A DNA stretch of 64,000 bases from positions 26,685,801 to 26,749,800 of the forward strand of contig JAWZYU010000019.1 in assembly GCA_038380435.1 (NCBI GenBank). Direction: 5' to 3'. The notes beneath the pieces are model-generated. The model had not been told where the DNA came from, ran no database searches, and saw nothing but the letters and a program-made list of their open reading frames with translations. Positions 57,288 to 64,000 of this stretch are shown here, piece by piece. Each line of letters begins with the position of its first letter. Position 1 is the stretch's first letter. The position numbers and the translations under genes are program-made. This DNA is from Ryuthela nishihirai. Lineage: Eukaryota; Arthropoda; Arachnida; Araneae; Heptathelidae.

Positions 57288-58180
57288 AAGATGGAAAACA
57301 ATGCACACTGCCTGTCAAACGTCCTGTGGACTTACGAGATGCACATTGCGCTTAATGGAAGTGTAAATGCACACAACTGCCGCATCTGTGCGAGAGAGAA
57401 CCCACACGCGATTGTGGAAAACCCTTTGCATCAGCCAAAGGTGACAACGTGGTGCGGGCTCACTGCGTCATTCATTATAGGCCCCTTTTTCTTTGAGGAA
57501 GTCCACAGTGGTACATTTCGAACTGTTACTGTCACAGGCGAGCGTTATGCAGTGCTTTTAAGAGACAGCATCATTCCCTCCTTGCAAGAGAGGCAAGTGC
57601 TCCATAGTGTAACATTCATGCAGGATGGAGCGCCTCCGCACATCACAGGTCCTGTCCAGCAGCTGCTGCGATCGACATTTGGCGATGACCGTGTCCTCAG
57701 TCGCTCTTTCCCGCACCAATGGCCACCAAGGTCTCCAGACCTTACACCTTGTGACTTTTGGTTATGGGGCTACTTGAAGTCACATGTGTACAGATGTCGG
57801 TCGACGTCATTGGCCATGTTGAAAGAAGCTATTCGCCATCATGTGACAGGAATTACAGCTGAAACCCTCTTCGATGCTGTGCAGAAATGTCATGCCACGT
57901 CTGACGGCCATTCTCATGAATGATGGCCGTCACATTGAACATTTGTAATCCTAGCTGCGTTGCGAACTGTGATGCGCCACTGTACAAAAACTACTGACAC
58001 AACTGAAACGCCACCTGTTGGTGATAAATGTAACTATCCTGGCAATAAAATATTTCGTTATTAGAAAAATCTCATGACTTTCTGTGCATTTCTGTGAAAA
58101 CCGCATCGTGCTACTGTCTATATTTTTCGACTTATTGAATTTTTATTTTTTCTGTTACTTTTTGGATGACCCGGTATAAG
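57288..58180 (+). pseudogene. Tc1/mariner-superfamily transposase, 5'-truncated, first Asp lost
   Basis: Open frame 57291-57923 (210 codons). It covers the catalytic part only: VLWTYEMHIALNG at the start, where related transposases have WSDE, so the first Asp is replaced; the second Asp is D112 (FMQDGAPPH); the third is probably D155 (SPDLTPCDFWLWG), 42 residues after the second by my count. The N-terminal DNA-binding domain is missing, which with the lost Asp makes it inactive. The 3' flank to about 58180 ends in TTTTTGGATGACCCGGTAT, a plausible terminal repeat. This resembles the arthropod transposases often annotated with an N-terminal DUF4817 region. Confidence 0.85.
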
Positions 58181-58293
58181 TAAGCAAATTACAATAAGTA
58201 GCGTCCGTTTAATCCAAATGTTTCTTGTTCAGTATCGGAAAATTATAGTTCTGTGTTTCCCAGTGGATGTCACCAAACAATTAAGAAAATATA

Positions 58294-58495
58294 GATATCA
58301 GTAGTATCGTCACACCATAGGGATTCCGTTTGCACAGTGCTTTCCCCCTATGACGTCACCGACCGGAAATTGGCCCGTATTGGTCCACGTTGTCTTCTGA
58401 ACTTTGACCCCTATGTTGCAATCAACAGGAAATTGGCCCAGTGTCGCAACTGTCATGACATTAATAATTCATAATTAATAATTCATAATTAAAAA
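58294..58495 (+). repeat. Direct-repeat copy 2, at the presumed outer end of the left arm
   Basis: Near-identical to 56712-56930. Polinton ends often start AG; both copies read GATATC then AGTAGTATCG, so the element may start at the AG with GATATC as the adjoining six bases. Confidence 0.6.
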
Positions 58496-58539
58496 TTCCT
58501 CCCCCTTTTAACCCCTGGTGCTATCTAGTTTTTAACTCT

Positions 58540-58900
58540 AATTTTAAGCCCCCCTTCTCGAATAGTCTCCATTTTTCTTTATTTCAGACTCACCTTTTAT
58601 TTTAAAACCTCGATTTTGCAAACCCCCTGGTCGATACACCTATATTTTAAGCTCCCCTTCTCGAATAATCTCGATTTTTCTTTATTTCAGCCTCACCTAT
58701 ATTTTAAGCCCTGGATTTTGCAAACCCACTGGTTGACCTATATTTTAAGCCCTACCTCTATTTTAAGCTCCCCTTCTCGAATAGTCTCGATTTTTCTTTA
58801 TTTCAGACTCACCTATATTTTAAGCCCTGGCTTTTGCAGACCCTCCTGGTTGACCTATATTTTAAGCCTTACCTATATTTTAAGCCCCCTCCTTCCCTCG
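58540..58900 (+). repeat. ~110-bp tandem repeats in the left arm
   Basis: TCTCGATTTTTCTTTATTTCAG with CCTATATTTTAAGCCC and TTTTGCAAACCC recurs three times, at about 58560, 58670 and 58780. Confidence 0.75.
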
Positions 58901-58961
58901 GATTACAAGTCTCAGAATAATTCCACAGAAAAGGATGACACAAGTCTCAATTGTAAAAATC

Positions 58962-60130
58962 AACTCTCAAAGTTGTATTCTTATTAATTAAAACCCTTTC
59001 TATTAAAAGTTACCTCTATTAAAAATCTTTTGGTGTTCATTTTGCCAGGACTGCTAAATGACTCCCTTTTATTAAATTTCAATTCTTTGGGATTCATTTT
59101 TTCCAACCCTGTTAATCGATCCCCCAGTAAATAAAAACTCACACTCACCTTTATTAAAATCATCCAGCGCTCGTAATAAATCAGTTTACTCTAGATGTGT
59201 TTAATCGGGAAAAAAAAAATCATTCCATTGCTAAGCGTGATTCGCTACCTCCACGTTAATTTCGGACAAAAGCCTCATCGGATCCATGGTCCACATATTT
59301 TACTAGAAGAATGACACAGTAACTGTTCAACAGAAAATTAATAAAATCTGGTTTAAATTATTCGTAGGACTTGTATATAAGATCTAGCTTTAGACGTTCA
59401 CCAGTCTAAAAGTTTTCAAAGACCGTTATCAATGTATCGGAAATCGTACGTTACCTGTTGACATCCTTCAGATCGCTTATCCGTGGGTAGCAACAGCACT
59501 TTCGCCACATCACACGATATGGTGCAATCCTTTATCAGCTGGAAGGTCAAAAGGTCAAATGTCCAGCGCTTCACCGTGTCTGCATTTGACACTGATAAGG
59601 TTCAAAAATAGATGATTCCTAGAATCCACATTGCGCAACGGTCAAAGTCCAGGGGGGAGGGGTATATAAACACCGACTTCTCAGCGACTGTCACTGTGTT
59701 CTTCATCTGTCAGTTTGCTACCTGCCAGTCCTGCTTGCTCATCGATCCTTCTCTACCTCCGATGTCCACTATGCGTGAATTTTCCTGTGCTGGATCCTCA
59801 ACTGATATCAGGTAAATGAATTTTTATTTAATGTTGTCCTTAGGATGCTCAACTGAATCACCTACTAACGTGCAATATAGATTTTTGTATTTGTTTCTAC
59901 CTAGTAAAATCATTTTATTCTAAACGATAATTTTCAAACTTTAGTTAGATTTTTTGATCAAGCTAGTGAAGTGTGCTTTTATTACAACATAACTGTTCTA
60001 TGATAAAAATCATGTAAAGTACTGCATATTCTGAGACTAAATTATCTATCCAGGTCTGATGCTGGTCCTTCCACTGATGCCGACTGCTTTGAAGAGCTAC
60101 TCACGGCAGTGCGCACTCTAGAGGTGGTCT
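58962..60130 (+). repeat. Left terminal inverted arm (minimum extent)
   Basis: Starts AACTCTCAAAGTTGTATTC, the exact complement of the window's last bases, and stays alignable through the promoter, exon 1, intron and half of exon 2, diverging just after CGCACTCTAGAGG. Confidence 0.9.
59663..59670 (+). promoter_or_regulatory. TATA box of the left-arm gene
   Basis: TATATAAA, about 100 bp before the ATG, followed by a C/T-rich stretch. The right arm has AATATAAA at the equivalent place (63293-63300 on minus). Confidence 0.75.
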
Positions 60131-60159
60131 TCGTCCAAGTTGAAGGTCTTCGTGAATGA
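59762..60159 (+). CDS. Left-arm copy of the polymerase gene start: two exons, truncated
   Basis: Exon 1 is 59762-59811 (MSTMREFSCAGSSTDI), donor GTAAATG at 59812, acceptor CTATCCAG ending 60053, exon 2 60054-60159 ending in TGA. The intron is 242 bp and splits a codon after its second base. Exon 2 follows the right-arm gene for about 25 codons, then switches at the arm boundary to unrelated sequence and soon stops, giving a peptide of about 51 residues. It is therefore a by-product of the inverted arm rather than a designed gene, though it has its own promoter and clean splice sites. A downstream Met at residue 4 is an alternative start. No known domain. Confidence 0.65.
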
Positions 60160-60263
60160 TCGAAGAGGAGCCTGAATAAAGGACAACGTGTCGATGAACC
60201 TTATTTTAAGGCCAGGTAAAAAGATACCTAAAATCTTGGATCCATCGAACACGAGATCCGGTT
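60160..60263. other. Deletion junction between left arm and polymerase fragment
   Basis: About 100 bp matching neither the right arm nor polymerase; probably a remnant of the lost interior. Confidence 0.5.
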
Positions 60264-61715
60264 TTAAAAAATTTCTGTACAGGAACTAATGATGAACATG
60301 CCGTCAAAGCCTTTCAGATTATGTGCGAGGACTGTGGCGTCCTTGAATCTTTGAACTCCGGGACGTTCTTCGGCTAGAAGCCAGTCCATAAAGGCGTCTG
60401 TTTCCGGGAATGAGGCGTAGACCCACTCGTCGTCCACTTGGTATGTGACCACACATAGTATCAGTTTCAGCAACCCGTCGGCACACTGCACAGTCTCTAC
60501 GTCAAAGTAGAGGTAAGTCTGAGCGACAGGATCAATTTTGCAAGGCTCGACGAATTTTAAGGTGTCAACCTTACAAACGTGCTTTTTCAGGGGGTCATAC
60601 AAGCTGATGCACTTAACGCAGCGATGTTGTGTCTGACATGCCTTCAGCAGGTGCACCTGAAAGCATGCAGACCCGTGCAAATACACACAACACACTGTGC
60701 AAAGCAACAGCTCCCCTGCATGAACCACATCGGTTGACAGGCACCTGTTGCAGGTTCCCTTGCAAACGTGCCCGTGATTAGAACCCTTTAAACAGTTGTG
60801 ACAGAACTCCTTAACCCCGAAAAACCCTGATGGCTTGGTAATCACGTCGTAATGCCCCACACTAAACAACAAATAAAGGTTGTCCCCACCTTCGGGACCA
60901 ATGAAGATGGGAAGGAATGCGTCGTCAGCAGAATACACTACAATCCTGAACTGTGTCAGGTGAGCTTGAAAGAGACGGACTTACGGAAGTCCACATGGAC
61001 CCTCAGGACTACCCGCATCCAAGTGAAGTTGACAGGCTTCTTGGCGTTGTAAAGGGTAGCGGTAGTCCCGGATACATGTATAAGTGTTTGCCAGCCCTTT
61101 ATTTTTCAAGCAGAGCTCTCGTGCGACGACGAGAGCTCTTGCTAGACAGATCTCATCATTATTAATGATGCTTCGGACCGCTCTTTTATTGTGGATGAAA
61201 GACTGGACATCCACGAGGCTGCGTTTTTCGGGTCCTGTACGTCTGCCAATACCTCCACCGCTGCCGACCCATTCCAGGTCGGCACAAATGAAGTCAAACT
61301 CCAGTTTGCTCCCGGGACCGAGAGACTCATTCGACTGCACTACTTTGTCTAGTGCAGCCATGAATCTCTCCCCGTCAGGGCATTACGCCGAATTACAACC
61401 AAGTTGACGGGGTTTTTCAAATCTCGGGAGCGTAAACATAGCCGCACATGGCTATACTCCCCTGTGGGGACGACGTCGGCCAACATTTTCTCGTGCACGT
61501 CGTGCAGGACCGGGAGGAAATTATAAGGTTCCACATTCTCCATACCTCCAAGTCGCACACTCGTGGAGACGAATTCTGTCCTGAATTTTGTTGAGTTGTA
61601 CCGCCGAGTGTGCGACACATTGTAGTGGGGAGACTCTGTAGAGCGGCCGTCAGAGGTGGCTGTACTGACAGGAACGTTGGAGAATCCACTGACAGGAACG
61701 TTGGAGAATGCTGAC

Positions 61716-62135
61716 CTAGAGAGAGAAATTTATTTTTCAGAATATGCAGTACTTTACATGTTTTTTATCTTAGAACAGAAAATGAAAAGGTAACATGCTT
61801 CAGTTTGCTAACTTGATCAAAAATCTAATATTTAACTAAAGTTTGAAAATTATCATTTAGAATAAAAATGACTTTACAGGGTAGAAACAAATATAAAAAT
61901 CTATATTGAACTGTACGTTAGTAAACGGTTCAGTTGAGCACCTTAAGGGTAACTCAGCATTAAATAAAATTACATTTACTTCACACAGCTTGATCAAAAA
62001 ACTAACTAAAGTTTGAAAATTAACATTTATAGAATAAAACGACAGGGTAGAAACAAATATAAAACTCTATATTGTACGTTAGTAAGTGATTCAGTTGAAC
62101 ACATTAAGGACAGCATTAAATAAAAGTTCATTTAC
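61716..62135 (-). other. Intron 3 of the pPolB gene, a fusion of two intron copies
   Basis: 420 bp, from GTAAATGAAC (62135) to CTCTCTCTAG. Midway, at 61979, a second intron-like start (GTAAATGTAATTTTATTTAA) appears after an intron-like stretch. Both halves carry CAAACTTTAGTTAG and ACAATATAG-type words. Confidence 0.75.
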
Positions 62136-62288
62136 CCAGTAGCGACGGAGGGGACACCAGAGAACACAGACGTGACGTCAGATGAGGCAGTAGCGTCGGA
62201 GGAGCCAGCAGGGCCGGCTGAAACTCTCTTGACAACCGCATCCATCACGGTGCCTGCGTTAATCAGATCCGCGGGTGCATTGTGAGAC

Positions 62289-62651
62289 CTAGAAAGATAA
62301 TTCAGTCTCAGAATATGCTGTACTTTACGTGTTTTTATCTTAGAACAGAAAATGAAAAGGCACCATTGCTAGCTTGATCAAAAAATCTAATATTTAACTA
62401 AAGTTTGAAAATTATTGTTTAGAATAAAATGACAGGGTAGAAACAAATATAAAAAAATCTATATTGAACTGAACAGTTGTAATAAAAGCACACTTTAGTG
62501 TTTGAACAAAAAATCTAACTAAAGTTTGAAAATTATCGTTTAGAATAAAATGACTTTACAGGGTAGAAAAACAGAAACAAATCTATATTGTACGTTAGTA
62601 AGTGATTCAATTGAGCGTCTTAAGGACAATATTAAATAAAATTTCATTTAC
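62289..62651 (-). other. Intron 2 of the pPolB gene, internally duplicated
   Basis: 363 bp. Starts GTAAATGAAATTTTATTTAA and ends TATCTTTCTAG. The middle segment around TTTTATTCTAAACGATAATT and CAAACTTTAGTTA occurs twice. Confidence 0.78.
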
Positions 62652-62909
62652 CTGGTTGCCGTTGAAGGTACGACGGGGACATAGGGATTTCCCATACCTG
62701 CTGCGACAGTTGACTGGAGACGCTTCTTGAGGGAAAGTTTCGATGTCCTTTGCCTTAATTCCCTGCAACCTTGTTGGAGAAGGCAAACGCGTTTTGACTG
62801 TGTAGGAAGCTCGGGTGTAGGAGGTCTTTTGCCTGCCGCCTCTAGAGTGCGAACTGCCGTGAGTAGCTCTTCAAAGCAGTCGGCATCAGTGGAAGGACCA
62901 GCATCAGAC

Positions 62910-63151
62910 CTGGATAGATAATTTAGTCTCAGAATATGCAGTACTTTACATGATTTTTATCATAGAACAGTTATGTTGTAATAAAAGCACACTTCACTAG
63001 CTTGATCAAAAAATCTAACTAAAGTTTGAAAATTATCGTTTAGAATAAAATAACTTTACTAGTTAGAAACAAATATAAAAATCTATATTGTACCTTAGTA
63101 GGTGATTCAGTTGAGCATCTTAAGGACAACATTAAATAAAAATTCATTTAC
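62910..63151 (-). other. Intron 1 of the pPolB gene (simplest form)
   Basis: 242 bp, GTAAATGAATTTTTATTTAA to TTATCTATCCAG. Same length as the left-arm intron with about seven differences by eye, and the apparent template for introns 2 and 3. Confidence 0.85.
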
Positions 63152-63292
63152 CTGATATCAGTTGAGGATCCAGCACAGGAAAATTCACGCATAGTTGACA
63201 TCTCAGGTAGAGAAGGATCGACGAGCAAGCAGGACTGGCAGGTAGCAAACTGACAGATGAAGAACACAGTGACAGTCGCTGAGAAGTCGGTG

Positions 63293-63300
63293 TTTATATT
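63293..63300 (-). promoter_or_regulatory. TATA box of the right-arm polymerase gene
   Basis: AATATAAA on minus, about 100 bp upstream of the ATG at 63201, at the same place as 59663-59670 in the left arm. Confidence 0.7.
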
Positions 63301-64000
63301 CCCCTCCCCCCCTGGACTTTGACCGTTGCGCAATGTGGATTCTAGGAATCATCTATTTTTAAACCTTATCAGTGTCAAAGGCAGACACGGTGAAGCGCTG
63401 GACATTTGACCTTTTGACCTTCCAGCTGATAAGGATTGCACCATATCGTGTGATGTGGTGAAAGTGCTGTTGCTACCCACGGATAAGCGATCTGAAGGAT
63501 GTCAACAGGTAACGTACGATTTCCGATACACTGATAACGGTTTTTGAAAACTTTTAGACTGGTGAACGTCTAAAGCTAGATCTTATATACAAGTTCTACG
63601 AATAATTTAAACCAGATTTTATTAATTTTCTGTTGAACAGTTACTGTGTCATTCGTCTAGTAAAATATGCGGACCATGGATCCGATGAGGGTTTCTCCCG
63701 AAAGTAACATGGAGGTACCGAATCACGCTTAGCAATGGAATGATTTTTTTTTCCCGATTAAACACATCTAGAGTAAACTGATTTATTACGAGCGCTGGAT
63801 GATTTTAATAAAGGTGAGTGAGAGTTTTTATTTACTAGGGGATCGATTAACAGGATTGGAAAAAATGAATCCCAAAGAATTGAAATTTAATAAAAGGGAG
63901 TCGTTTAGCAGTCCTGGCAAAATGAACACCAAAAGATTTTTAATAGAGGTAACTTTTAATAGAAAGGGTTTTAATTAATAAGAATACAACTTTGAGAGTT

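Larger units (their letters stand above)
60264..63201 (-). pseudogene. Protein-primed family-B DNA polymerase (pPolB) gene, N-terminal and exonuclease part, broken
   Basis: Exons on minus: 63201-63152, 62909-62652 (258 bp), 62288-62136 (153 bp), 61715 onward. Splice sites are GTAAATG donors and YAG acceptors, all phase 2. Exons 1-3 encode Ser/Thr/Pro-rich sequence with a basic patch. Exon 4 continues to a frame break near 61363 in a G run, then a second frame (61361-60984) reads GSKLEFDFICADLEWVG to an in-frame TAA at 60981-60983. The same frame goes on to 60264 with a Cys-rich zinc-binding-like region (CHNC, CNRC, CTVC, CVKC) and exonuclease motifs I (YFDVET, near 60505) and II (HNLKGFDGMF, near 60310). 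The frame then runs into unrelated sequence and stops; polymerase and palm motifs are absent. pPolB replicates Polinton DNA from a terminal protein. Inactive here. Confidence 0.82.
58294..64000. mobile_element. Internally deleted Polinton/Maverick-type element (runs off the right edge)
   Basis: Inverted arms of at least 1163 bp (58962-60130 against 62838-64000) flank part of a protein-primed family-B DNA polymerase gene. Sequence 58294-58961 probably also belongs to the left arm, since the right arm is cut by the window end. Polintons have long terminal inverted repeats and encode pPolB, integrase, ATPase, protease and capsid proteins; only part of pPolB remains here, so this is a deletion derivative. 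The left boundary is a guess based on the start of the shared repeat. Confidence 0.82.
62838..64000 (-). repeat. Right terminal inverted arm (cut by the window end)
   Basis: Complement of 58962-60130 with few differences and length within about 6 bp. Continues beyond the window. Confidence 0.9.

Noticed and set aside
58294..58495. Solo-LTR pair of an LTR retrotransposon (with 56712-56930)
   Set aside because: No TG..CA ends, primer-binding site or gag/pol between them; the interior is a mariner relic.

Overview
This is a gene-poor, A+T-rich eukaryotic window built almost entirely of transposable elements and their debris; I found no host protein gene I could support. The evidence for a eukaryote is direct: spliced introns with GT..AG ends, tRNA-derived SINEs, non-LTR and LTR retrotransposons, Tc1/mariner and hAT elements, satellites and a Polinton/Maverick-type element. 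The mixture fits an arthropod and I suspect a chelicerate such as a spider, but that is an inference from element style, not proof.

Layout. 1-2054: 3' end of a Ty3/gypsy element (integrase with one in-frame stop, then the 3' LTR) that sits in a longer dispersed repeat. 2055-3903: copy A of that composite repeat, carrying an RTE-type LINE tail. 4100-9340: SINEs, MITE-like inverted repeats, a degenerate ~130-bp array and a 29-bp satellite split by an RTE insertion. 9507-9814: a 5'-truncated second-family SINE with target-site duplications (TSDs). 10045-16155: a complete-looking 6.1-kb non-LTR retrotransposon on the minus strand with two uninterrupted ORFs and a 13-bp TSD, the best candidate here for an autonomous element. 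17-23.6 kb: scattered copies of two tRNA-derived SINE families. 23.65-28.5 kb, 30-35.7 kb (inverted) and 45.8-48.2 kb (inverted): copies B, C and D of the composite repeat, each sharing the same nested Tc1 and/or RTE pieces. 36-45 kb: a pair of tRNA-like segments, a hAT-type MITE with 8-bp TSD, a less A+T-rich unassigned island at 39.8-40.7 kb, and an old ~128-bp satellite. 48.2-55.6 kb: a 28-bp minisatellite, more SINEs, and sparse sequence. 55.6-58.2 kb: broken Tc1 and mariner-family transposases.

58.3-64.0 kb: an internally deleted Polinton/Maverick-type element. Two inverted arms of at least 1.16 kb (58962-60130 and 62838-64000) each carry the same TATA box, first exon and 242-bp intron, pointing inward. 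The right-hand gene continues through further exons into the N-terminal and exonuclease part of a protein-primed family-B DNA polymerase, which is broken by a frameshift and a stop and cut off after exonuclease motif II. Its first three introns are copies of one another and separate exons whose lengths are multiples of three, so the 5' part of this gene appears to have grown by duplication of exon-intron modules. I consider this the most novel signal in the window.

The pieces interact mainly as layers of insertion: LINE machinery presumably mobilises the two SINE families, nested insertions give a relative chronology, and the composite repeat carries older nested elements as passengers.
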